A program made the translations under genes and the position numbers. Positions 1-5,666 of a stretch of 14,337 nt of DNA are shown in pieces. Source of the stretch: CALBPI01 sp039700805 (GTDB lineage Bacteria > Pseudomonadota > Gammaproteobacteria > Steroidobacterales > Woeseiaceae); contig JBCAZE010000076.1 of the NCBI GenBank assembly GCA_039700805.1, positions 1 to 14,337 on the forward strand, in the 5' to 3' direction. Positions within the stretch are counted from its first letter, which is position 1, and each line of letters begins with the position of its first letter. The notes below the pieces were generated by a model. That model made no database searches and was not told the DNA's origin. It worked only from the letters and a program-made list of their open reading frames with translations.

Positions 1-4
1 AGTC

Positions 5-670
5 ATGAGTGACGTAATTGATCTGGTTGCGGATTTCCGTGAAGACCAGGGCAAAGGTGCGAGCCGCCGCCTGCGTCGGGAAGGAAAAGTACCCGCAATC
101 CTTTATGGCGGTGGTCGTAAGCCGCGTTCTATCACTTTGCAGCACAACAAGCTGCTGCGTGCCCTTGAAGATGAGGCGTTCTACTCGAGCGTTCTGAACA
201 TCAAAGTTGGCGATAAGAACCAGGAAGCGATTCTGAAAGACGTTCAGCGTCATCCTGCCAAAAACGTGATTTTGCATATCGACCTTCAGCGCATCGTTGC
301 TGGCGAGGCCATTCGTATGAATGTACCGCTGCACTTTGTCGGAGAAGACGTCGCACCTGGCGTCAAGATGCAAGGTGGTGTCATGTCACGCCTGCTGAAC
401 GACGTCGAAGTGACCTGTCTGCCGAAGAACCTGCCTGAATACCTCGAAGTCGACGTCTCCGAAATGGACATGGACGACATTCTGCACATGAGCGACATCA
501 AGTTGCCGAAAGGCGTTGAGTTGCCGGAATTGGCGCAGGGCGAAGGCCACGACCAACCGCTCGTCTCGATCTCTATGCCGCGCGCAGCAGCCGCGGTTGA
601 AGATGATGCGCCGGAGGCCGGTGACGTACCGACCGTTGGCGACGAAGCGAGCGACGGCGACGACGCTTAA
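5..670 (+). CDS. rplY: 50S ribosomal protein L25 (long form, L25/TL5/CTC family)
   Basis: Binds 5S rRNA in the large ribosomal subunit. The 221-residue product is the long bacterial form: an N-terminal L25 beta-barrel domain (about residues 5-95, including the conserved GKGASRRLRREGKVPAILYG stretch) followed by the C-terminal TL5/CTC domain (about 96-190). A strongly acidic, disordered tail of about 30 residues follows, rich in D and E. The ATG lies only four bases into the window, so the ribosome-binding site and promoter are outside it. The order rplY-pth-ychF is conserved in many gammaproteobacteria, usually with prs upstream. A strong hairpin with a T-run follows the stop codon, so part of the transcription probably ends before pth. 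The assignment is very secure. Confidence 0.97.
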   Translation: MSDVIDLVADFREDQGKGASRRLRREGKVPAILYGGGRKPRSITLQHNKLLRALEDEAFYSSVLNIKVGDKNQEAILKDVQRHPAKNVILHIDLQRIVAGEAIRMNVPLHFVGEDVAPGVKMQGGVMSRLLNDVEVTCLPKNLPEYLEVDVSEMDMDDILHMSDIKLPKGVELPELAQGEGHDQPLVSISMPRAAAAVEDDAPEAGDVPTVGDEASDGDDA

Positions 671-685
671 TTCCGTTATCGAACG

Positions 686-716
686 CCGCGGCCGCCATTC
701 GGCGGTCGCGGTTTTT
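686..716 (+). terminator. Intrinsic terminator between rplY and pth
   Basis: An 11-bp GC-rich stem (686-696 with 701-711, one G-U pair) closes a 4-base ATTC loop and is followed directly by TTTTT. It starts 16 bases after the rplY stop. It would uncouple pth and ychF from rplY, at least partly. It also argues against a pth start at the ATG at 715, which would sit inside the T-run. Confidence 0.85.
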
Positions 717-738
717 GATTTGCCCCGGAGCGTTCCCG

Positions 739-1380
739 ATGGCCGATGAAATCCGCGTCATCGCGGGTCTTGGAAATCCAGGTAGCGAATACGAAATGAC
801 CCGCCACAACGCCGGGTTTTGGTTCGTTGATCGCATCGCTGAGAAGTATGAGGAGCCGCTGAAATATCAGCGCCGCTTTGATGCTGAAATCGCTAAGATT
901 CGTCTGGGCGGGGAGACAATTTGGCTGATCAAGCCAATGGCATTTATGAATCTCTCGGGCGGCCCGCTTCGCGCAGTGCTCGACTACTACAAGCTTGATA
1001 TCAAATCGACGCTGGTGGCGCACGACGAGCTCGATCTGGCCGCGGGCACGATACGCCTTAAGAAGGCGGGCGGTCATGGCGGGCACAACGGCTTGCGTGA
1101 CATCATCCAGCATTGCGGCCCGGAGTTCTTTAGGCTGCGGCTTGGCATCGGCCATCCCGGTCAAAGCTCGAAGGTATTGAATCACGTGTTGAAGCGTGCG
1201 GATGCAGGCGACCAAGAAGCTATAGATGCGGTTATTGATCGTGCCATCAAAGCGGTGCCGAAGATGATTCGAAAAGGCCCCGGTATCGTCATGAACGAGC
1301 TTAATCGCAAGCCGAAGAAGCCAAAACCGAAACCGGTGGCGACGCCAAAGGATGACGAAGAGGGCGAGTCCGAAGGCTGA
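739..1380 (+). CDS. pth: Peptidyl-tRNA hydrolase
   Basis: Cytoplasmic esterase that releases tRNA from peptidyl-tRNAs dropped by stalled ribosomes. From the ATG at 739 the protein has 213 residues. The family signatures are all present: GLGNPG (10-15) with N13, TRHNAG with the catalytic His23, FMNLSG with N71, HDELDL with D96, and GGHNGL with N117. These correspond to N10, H20, N68, D93 and N114 of the E. coli enzyme. An in-frame ATG at 715 would add eight residues, but it lies in the T-run of the upstream terminator. The 739 start has GGAG eight bases upstream and gives the normal N-terminus. The last 25 or so residues form a Lys/Pro-rich then acidic tail, longer than in E. coli (194 residues), and are probably disordered. 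Confidence 0.96.
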   Translation: MADEIRVIAGLGNPGSEYEMTRHNAGFWFVDRIAEKYEEPLKYQRRFDAEIAKIRLGGETIWLIKPMAFMNLSGGPLRAVLDYYKLDIKSTLVAHDELDLAAGTIRLKKAGGHGGHNGLRDIIQHCGPEFFRLRLGIGHPGQSSKVLNHVLKRADAGDQEAIDAVIDRAIKAVPKMIRKGPGIVMNELNRKPKKPKPKPVATPKDDEEGESEG

Positions 1381-1410
1381 CGGGCAATTGCCTAATGACC
1401 GTCGGAGGAC

Positions 1411-1434
1411 CGTCGTCGTCGACGATGATTTTTT
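1411..1434 (+). terminator. Weak possible terminator after pth
   Basis: CGTCG (1411-1415) can pair with CGACG (1420-1424) around a 4-base loop, and TTTTTT follows at 1429-1434 after a 4-base gap. A five-pair stem is short, so efficiency is doubtful. The repeated GTC units allow other pairings as well. Confidence 0.3.
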
Positions 1435-1447
1435 GTTCGCTCGAACA
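1434..1447. promoter_or_regulatory. Inverted repeat TGTTCG-CT-CGAACA upstream of ychF
   Basis: A 14-base dyad with 6-bp arms and a 2-base centre lies 66 bases before the ychF start. This is a suitable place for a repressor or activator site. I cannot match it to a known regulator: the arms are in the opposite order to the Bacillus LexA box, and the site does not fit the enterobacterial CTGT-N8-ACAG form. Confidence 0.3.
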
Positions 1448-1513
1448 TAGATTCGCAACGAACAGAACGGACACAAAAGAAGGCGGGCACAGAAAGCCGG
1501 TCGAGGATTTAGC

Positions 1514-2605
1514 ATGGGAATTCAATGTGGCATTGTCGGATTGCCGAACGTCGGTAAATCAACACTCTTCAACGCGTTGACGGCGGCGGAAATCCCGGCC
1601 GAGAACTACCCGTTCTGCACGATTGAGCCGAATGTGGGTGTGGTCACGGTGCCGGATCCGCGTTTGGATCAATTGGCTGGCATCGTCAGTCCGGAGAAAG
1701 TAATTCCGACGACGATGGAGTTCGTCGATATTGCAGGTCTTGTTGCAGGTGCTTCGCAAGGTGAAGGTCTTGGCAACAAGTTTCTAGCTAACATCCGCGA
1801 GACTCATGCCATCGCGCACGTCGTTCGTTGTTTTGATAACGACGATGTAACGCATGTTGCGGGCAAGGTGGATCCGATCGATGACGCGCAGACTATCAAC
1901 ACCGAGCTGACGCTCGCGGATCTGGAGCAAGTCGAGCGCGCGCACCAGAAAGCGGCGAAGGCAGCCAAAGCCAACGACAAGGCGGCGATCTATCGCCGCG
2001 ATTTGCTGGCACGTATTGCAGAGCATCTCGGTGACGGCTCACCACTGCGGACACTGGAAATCGATGACAACGAAGTTGCTGAGATCAAAGATTTGCAGCT
2101 GTTGACGAACAAACCGGTGATGTACATCGCGAACGTCAATGACGACGGCTTCGAAAACAATCCGTACCTCGACCGACTGACCGAGTTGGCAGCCGATGAG
2201 AATGCCAGCGTCGTGCCCGTCTGCGCGGCTATCGAAGCCGAAATCGCTGTGTTGGACGAGGACGACAAAGCCGAGTTTCTGGCGGATCTCGGTTTCGAGG
2301 AGCCCGGCCTCAATCGAGTGATTCGTGCCGGTTACGAGCTGTTAGGACTCAACACTTATTTCACGGCCGGACCGAAAGAAGTCCGCGCTTGGACGTATCG
2401 TGCGGGTGCTACCGCACCGCAAGCCGCTGGTGAGATCCACACCGACTTCGAGAAAGGCTTTATTCGTGCCGAGGTCATCGCATTCGATGATTATCTGGCA
2501 GGCAACGGGGAGCAGGGCGCCAAGGAAGCCGGTCGCCTGCGTCTTGAGGGAAAGGAGTACATCGTTCAGGAAGGCGATGTCATGCACTTCCGATTCAACG
2601 TCTGA
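1514..2605 (+). CDS. ychF: Ribosome-associated ATPase YchF (OLA1 family, Obg-like)
   Basis: Obg-related P-loop NTPase that prefers ATP, binds ribosomes and affects oxidative-stress tolerance in E. coli. The 363-residue length is normal. Visible parts are the G1 P-loop GLPNVGKST (9-17), the G3 region VDIAGL (71-76), a coiled-coil insertion rich in Ala, Lys and Glu around 130-175, and the G4-equivalent NVND (207-210). A C-terminal TGS domain (about 280-363) ends in GDVMHFRFNV, typical of the family. The usual G4 is NxxE, with Glu linked to ATP preference; here Asp takes its place. GAGGA at 1503-1507 is correctly spaced for the ATG at 1514. The gene lies 133 bases behind pth with a possible operator between them, so it may have its own promoter. 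Assignment secure. Confidence 0.97.
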   Translation: MGIQCGIVGLPNVGKSTLFNALTAAEIPAENYPFCTIEPNVGVVTVPDPRLDQLAGIVSPEKVIPTTMEFVDIAGLVAGASQGEGLGNKFLANIRETHAIAHVVRCFDNDDVTHVAGKVDPIDDAQTINTELTLADLEQVERAHQKAAKAAKANDKAAIYRRDLLARIAEHLGDGSPLRTLEIDDNEVAEIKDLQLLTNKPVMYIANVNDDGFENNPYLDRLTELAADENASVVPVCAAIEAEIAVLDEDDKAEFLADLGFEEPGLNRVIRAGYELLGLNTYFTAGPKEVRAWTYRAGATAPQAAGEIHTDFEKGFIRAEVIAFDDYLAGNGEQGAKEAGRLRLEGKEYIVQEGDVMHFRFNV

Positions 2606-2642
2606 CAGCGGCAAAAAAGCACTGTTTTTAAGCGCTTGTTGC

Positions 2643-2671
2643 TTGACGGCGCGCTGTTGATTTCGCACAAT
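2643..2671 (+). promoter_or_regulatory. Sigma-70 promoter of the tRNA gene
   Basis: A -35 TTGACG (2643-2648) and a -10 CACAAT (2666-2671) are separated by exactly 17 bases. The -10 is followed by a GC-rich discriminator, GAGCGCCCC, the kind seen at stringently controlled stable-RNA promoters. The predicted transcript start is near 2678-2680, about 22 bases before the mature tRNA. Confidence 0.75.
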
Positions 2672-2700
2672 GAGCGCCCCCTGACGACAGGGGAACCACT

Positions 2701-2777
2701 GGTGATGTAGCTCAGATGGTTAGAGCGGTGGACTCATAACCCGCAGGTCGGTGGTTCAATTCCACCCATCACCACCA
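2701..2777 (+). tRNA. tRNA with CAT anticodon (elongator Met most likely; lysidine-Ile possible)
   Basis: The full cloverleaf can be drawn. The acceptor stem GGTGATG/CATCACC pairs over all seven positions, the D stem is GCTC/GAGC, the anticodon loop is CTCATAA with CAT at 2735-2737, and the T arm is GGTGG-TTCAATT-CCACC. Discriminator A and CCA are encoded. The acceptor 1-72 pair is G-C, so it is not initiator tRNA. The anticodon stem (2728-2732/2740-2744) has one U-G pair and an A-C mismatch at the closing 31-39 position. CAT can be elongator Met or the C34-modified Ile tRNA made by TilS. The position behind ychF matches the elongator tRNA-Met location I recall in Pseudomonas, which favours Met. 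Confidence 0.9.
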
Positions 2778-2784
2778 AACGAAT

Positions 2785-2812
2785 AAAGGCACCCCAACGG
2801 GGTGCCTTTTTT
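2785..2812 (+). terminator. Intrinsic terminator of the tRNA transcript
   Basis: AAAGGCACCCC (2785-2795) pairs perfectly with GGGGTGCCTTT (2799-2809) around a 3-base AAC loop, and the T-run continues to 2812. It begins eight bases after the encoded CCA, so the tRNA is a single-gene transcript. Confidence 0.93.
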
Positions 2813-2856
2813 GTTTGCAGCATGGTCGGGCGAATCTGAACCACCGAAGGTGTTCA

Positions 2857-2896
2857 CAAATCGGCAGGAAAGCCGATTTGGACGCGCTTTAGCGCG
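2857..2896. repeat. Two adjacent stem-loops downstream of the tRNA
   Basis: CAAATCGGC (2857-2865) pairs over nine bases with GCCGATTTG (2872-2880) around an AGGAAA loop. Immediately after it, CGCGC (2883-2887) pairs with GCGCG (2892-2896) around TTTA. Neither has a T-run, so they are not ordinary terminators. Open frames crossing this stretch on both strands have unnatural composition and no start signals. It looks like a structured intergenic element, perhaps one of the repeated elements seen behind tRNA genes in some gammaproteobacteria (impression from memory). Confidence 0.55.
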
Positions 2897-2931
2897 CCCG
2901 CAAGGCGAGAATCGACCTAAAGAGATTCGAG

Positions 2932-3026
2932 CCAATTCCACCCACCAGCACACCAGTCCGGAAGGTGGTCCCGTCGAGCTATCCGTAACGAAGGCTGTTA
3001 GGCTTTGAGCCTCTGACTGGAATTGG
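2932..3026. repeat. tRNA 3'-tail copy (2933-2955) and 9-bp inverted repeat
   Basis: CAATTCCACCCA at 2933-2944 is identical to 2757-2768, the T-loop and T-stem 3' side of the tRNA, and the similarity continues more loosely to CCA at 2953-2955. The same stretch forms one arm of an inverted repeat: CCAATTCCA (2932-2940) and TGGAATTGG (3018-3026), about 80 bases apart. The second arm ends 15 bases before the next gene. A small hairpin, AGGCT-TTG-AGCCT (3000-3012), lies between the arms. A copy of a tRNA end just behind the tRNA is what an old integration or attachment site leaves. A decayed tRNA or a dispersed repeat are alternatives. Confidence 0.5.
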
Positions 3027-3041
3027 GCATACGACTTCATA

Positions 3042-3941
3042 GTGAGGAACAAAACACTCATTGGTCTAGCAGCCGTCGTGCTTGTTGGGTCGTTGTTGAT
3101 CGCGTTGGATGACACATCACGGGATCCACTTGAGACCCCTGAGTTGTCATACACACCTGCAAACCTCATTGCACACACGGTTGCCAGACTGAAGCGAAAT
3201 CAATGTAACGTGGCGGAGATTCGACTCGTCAACGTAAAGCTTTTCGGAATTGACGCAGAGAATGCACTCCTAACAGGGAATTTCGATGTAATCCCGCGCG
3301 AGACTCCAAACATACAACAAACATTCGGATTGGCCCTAAGAACTGCTGATGCTGGACGAACATGGGTGCAAGTACTAGACACGGTGGATAGGAGAATCCC
3401 GTACATCTCTGACGTCAAATTTATTGGTAAGCGTGGCTTACTTTTGTATGAGCATTCGCGAGCTGGCAACTCATTCGGGTTTTTATATTCTCAAAGCTCA
3501 GGCGAGACATGGATTGATTCCAAGCTGGAGGGAATCAGCGGCTCGTTTTATCTGGTTGATTGGTCTGTTCGTCGTCCACACCAGGGTATTGCAGTTGTTC
3601 ATTCGGATAGTGGTATTCCGATCGACAAGGATATCAATCGAGAGACCAAATACTGGGTAGTCAAGACACAGAACGGATTCAGATGGCGCATCGAGCGAAC
3701 GATTGAAAGAGGAAAGGACGAGAATTCCGATCCGGACTCGGTCGTCTGGCCCAGCGAATGGGATGAGACGGACAACAGTTGGCTTCTTACTTCGGAAGCC
3801 AATCGCGCAGCGATCGTTCGAGCGCCGTCTGGGCAACCGAATCAAGAAGTATTGTCGCTGCCAACAGGCGTGATTTGGCAATCAAGCGACACAGACACTA
3901 GTCTGCTTTGCGACTATCCTTCACCGTCTCGCGACCGTTAG
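3042..3941 (+). CDS. Exported/membrane-anchored protein with sialidase-type Asp boxes, unknown function
   Basis: 299 residues from a GTG start. Residues 5-22 form an uncleaved-looking membrane anchor or signal segment, with no lipobox cysteine. A canonical Asp box, TADAGRTW (101-108, pattern S/T-x-D-x-G-x-T-W), is followed by a degenerate one, SQSSGETW (150-157, Ser in place of Asp). About 50 residues separate them, the spacing of neighbouring blades in a BNR/YCF48-type beta-propeller. Two cysteines (55 and near 290) could form a disulfide outside the cytoplasm. No catalytic sialidase residues can be claimed; Asp boxes are structural. There is no clear Shine-Dalgarno before the GTG. The gene is more A/T-rich than the housekeeping block and is followed by two damaged-looking genes. 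I do not recognise a named family. Confidence 0.8.
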   Translation: MRNKTLIGLAAVVLVGSLLIALDDTSRDPLETPELSYTPANLIAHTVARLKRNQCNVAEIRLVNVKLFGIDAENALLTGNFDVIPRETPNIQQTFGLALRTADAGRTWVQVLDTVDRRIPYISDVKFIGKRGLLLYEHSRAGNSFGFLYSQSSGETWIDSKLEGISGSFYLVDWSVRRPHQGIAVVHSDSGIPIDKDINRETKYWVVKTQNGFRWRIERTIERGKDENSDPDSVVWPSEWDETDNSWLLTSEANRAAIVRAPSGQPNQEVLSLPTGVIWQSSDTDTSLLCDYPSPSRDR

Positions 3942-3970
3942 GCGTCAACTCCCTATACCGATCTTGCCCA

Positions 3971-4273
3971 ATGACTGACTACCTAAACTATCTGGAAAAA
4001 TGACAACGCTCAAAAGGCAAGATTTTTGCGAGTGAAGGCTTTGTTACTACGATTTCGGAAGTCTCTAATTTTTCGAAGCGGTCTCGATACTTGGATATTG
4101 CGTCGCAAAAATTTCTGGCACGAGCAACTGTTTGGGACACGGGCGAGCTTGATATTGAGGCCATAGACCGAGAAAGTGGATCCGACATTATCAGACAAAC
4201 GTTTCGTGTCGAAGGTGACTGGGATCTAGACGACAAGCTCAATTGGTGGTTAAACGAGGTCGCAACATACTGA
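3971..4273 (+). pseudogene. Small immunity-like gene interrupted by one in-frame TGA
   Basis: From the ATG at 3971 the frame reads MTDYLNYLEK, meets TGA at 4001-4003, then stays open for 89 more codons to the TGA at 4271. Replacing the stop by one residue gives a 100-residue protein. The downstream part (RSRYLDI, then ARATVWDTGELDIEAID, then a WWLNEV end) is well formed and resembles small polymorphic-toxin immunity proteins, possibly the TriTu-type group. That resemblance is from memory and uncertain. A TGG-to-TGA change would restore Trp, so a single nonsense mutation is the simplest reading. TGA is a normal stop in pth, ychF and other genes here, so recoding as Trp is unlikely. No strong ribosome-binding site precedes 3971. 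Re-initiation at the TTG at 4091 would give only 60 residues. A sequencing error is the main alternative. Confidence 0.6.
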
Positions 4274-4351
4274 GCCCGCCAAAACTACTAGGAGAACAGA
4301 TTCAATTCGATAAGAGATCACATACATACGCGATATCCTAAGATCGCAAAA

Positions 4352-4732
4352 TTGGTCGAGGAGACATTCCCAAAGGACTCCCGCGGGCCTGATGCTTTCA
4401 AATATGCCTTGGAATTATATCTGCGTGCGATTCCAAACCTTGACGTAGCCGTTGATGGGTTCACTTACCTCAACGTTATTGAAGAAACTAATACCGAGCT
4501 TCACGCCGTGGGGATCAGCTATGTACTTCAATCCAGCGCAGTCCTAATTGAGACAATACTCAAGTTTGATGAAGGCGTAGTGAAATATGAAATACGTGTT
4601 GGCATCGACGACGCGCTATGGCGCAGTTTGTCAGAGTCGAAGCGCTGGAAGGTTGTCTACCTATACGCGAGCGAAGGCGCGGAGCCAACGTGGACCTGGG
4701 GTGCAACAATAGAAGGGCATCACAAGGTCTAA
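4352..4732 (+). CDS. Hypothetical small protein, start uncertain and possibly lost
   Basis: The only standard in-frame start is TTG at 4352 (126 residues), without a clear ribosome-binding site. The same frame stays open upstream to 4292 and its 20 extra codons look like real protein (SIRDHIHTRYPKIAK). AGGAGA at 4290-4295 sits exactly where a Shine-Dalgarno for that longer form would be, but no ATG, GTG or TTG follows in frame. A lost start codon is therefore plausible. The C-terminal part has the sequence WKVVYLYA followed by PTWTWG, a soluble alpha/beta look similar to small immunity or accessory proteins, but I cannot name a family. The stop overlaps the stop of the convergent gene behind it in the four bases CTAA at 4729-4732. 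It follows a gene carrying a nonsense mutation, so this stretch may be decaying. Confidence 0.55.
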   Translation: MVEETFPKDSRGPDAFKYALELYLRAIPNLDVAVDGFTYLNVIEETNTELHAVGISYVLQSSAVLIETILKFDEGVVKYEIRVGIDDALWRSLSESKRWKVVYLYASEGAEPTWTWGATIEGHHKV

Positions 4733-5556
4733 AAGTCTGGTTCAATATTCGCAAACCACTCTGGCTCAAGCCCGGACAGCTTGATGGATGACGGATCCCG
4801 TAATTGTCGAAACGGAAAATTGCCAGCGGACTTCATCAGCGCACGAAATTCATCAGCGTAACGATGCGCGAAGTTCTCTTTGTCTTTGCCAGGCTTCGCA
4901 TCGTAAAGATCCCAGAATTCAGAGCTTGCATGCGCGATGCCGTCTGGCGTCTTGAACGTTAAGTAATCGACGTAGTGGCCAACCTCATGCGGGACGGTGC
5001 GGTACAACAACGTATTTCGAATTGACGCGTAAGTACATCGAATCTGATAACCGCGCTTCACTCTCTCGATTGTGTGGCCGTCCTCTTCGAGGCGCGCTAA
5101 CTCTCTCTGGTCATCGGGCGCTAACCTCGATGACCAGTGCTGGACTTCTGGGGCCGATCTTGCTTCCAGGTAAATGCCTGGGCCTTCGCAACCGCAGATT
5201 TGCGACCAATAGCCGAGTCTTCCCCAGACGGGTCTTAGGATTTCTTGTCGGCGTGTTGGTTGGCGCATGATTACCAACGCGATGTATCGGGTATGGTGTT
5301 TGGGCAATAACTTGAGGACATGGCACACATCGTCGACCGTGCATGCGTACCGGCAATCGTCGCGCGGCGGCTCTACGATAAATGACACTCTTGTGCCGTG
5401 TATATCACGCTCGACAATACGCGGCGCTTTGAGGTCCTGCCAGAACGGTGTCCAGTCCCAGTCGACCCAACGCTCGGAAACGACATGGCGATTATCCTGA
5501 CCATGACCCGAGGCCGCCGTACCGATGTTGCGGTTTCTGCGTCTTGCGTCGCGCAT
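4729..5556 (-). CDS. Predicted zinc metalloprotein with HEVGH motif, unknown family
   Basis: 275 residues. HEVGHYVDY at 190-198 is a clear HExxH zinc-binding motif, with H190 and H194 as metal ligands and E191 as general base in such enzymes. About 40 residues later ENFAHRYADEF (227-237) offers E227, H231 and E236 as candidates for the third ligand, in the style of gluzincins. The N-terminal half is rich in Trp, Arg and Asp and carries a cysteine cluster around 119-123 (QICGC). There is no signal peptide or membrane segment, so it is probably cytoplasmic. AGGA is about nine bases upstream of the ATG on the minus strand. It converges on the preceding small gene (stops overlap) and is divergent from the hydrolase operon, so it is transcribed alone. 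Whether it is a protease, a toxin or a DNA-associated metalloprotein cannot be said. Confidence 0.8.
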   Translation of the reverse strand: MRDARRRNRNIGTAASGHGQDNRHVVSERWVDWDWTPFWQDLKAPRIVERDIHGTRVSFIVEPPRDDCRYACTVDDVCHVLKLLPKHHTRYIALVIMRQPTRRQEILRPVWGRLGYWSQICGCEGPGIYLEARSAPEVQHWSSRLAPDDQRELARLEEDGHTIERVKRGYQIRCTYASIRNTLLYRTVPHEVGHYVDYLTFKTPDGIAHASSEFWDLYDAKPGKDKENFAHRYADEFRALMKSAGNFPFRQLRDPSSIKLSGLEPEWFANIEPDF

Positions 5557-5615
5557 GAGAATCGATCCTGCTTCTGTTGCGCCAGACTATCATGGGAGCG
5601 GGCAGATACTGCGGA

Positions 5616-5644
5616 TTTACGCTACAGTCTATGGTGCATGAAAT
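5616..5644 (+). promoter_or_regulatory. Possible promoter of the hydrolase operon
   Basis: TTTACG (5616-5621) and TGAAAT (5639-5644) are 17 bases apart and each matches the sigma-70 consensus at four of six positions. The start would fall near 5651, just ahead of AAAGGAA at 5654-5660 and the ATG at 5667. It lies in the 110-base divergent gap with the minus-strand metalloprotein gene. Confidence 0.35.
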
Positions 5645-5666
5645 TTGACACAGAAAGGAATGTCGT

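Noticed and set aside
715..738. Upstream in-frame ATG for pth
   Set aside because: It lies in the T-run of the terminator and would add eight residues not seen in the family; the 739 start has a proper GGAG and the normal N-terminus.
2802..3008. Open frames on both strands through the tRNA-following element
   Set aside because: They run through the terminator, the perfect stem-loops and the tRNA-tail copy; the minus-strand one even enters the tRNA. Composition is that of a structured non-coding repeat.
3971..4273. TGA read as Trp or selenocysteine
   Set aside because: Several other genes here end in TGA as the natural stop, so the code is standard. No hairpin after the TGA was evident as a selenocysteine signal, and the family impression does not call for a redox residue. 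Nonsense mutation or sequencing error is simpler.
4738..4746. TGGTTCAAT, a 9-base match to the tRNA T arm (2752-2760), as a possible right attachment site of the accessory block
   Set aside because: Only nine bases match, the similarity stops there, and it lies in coding sequence at the 3' end of the metalloprotein gene. Chance is sufficient explanation.
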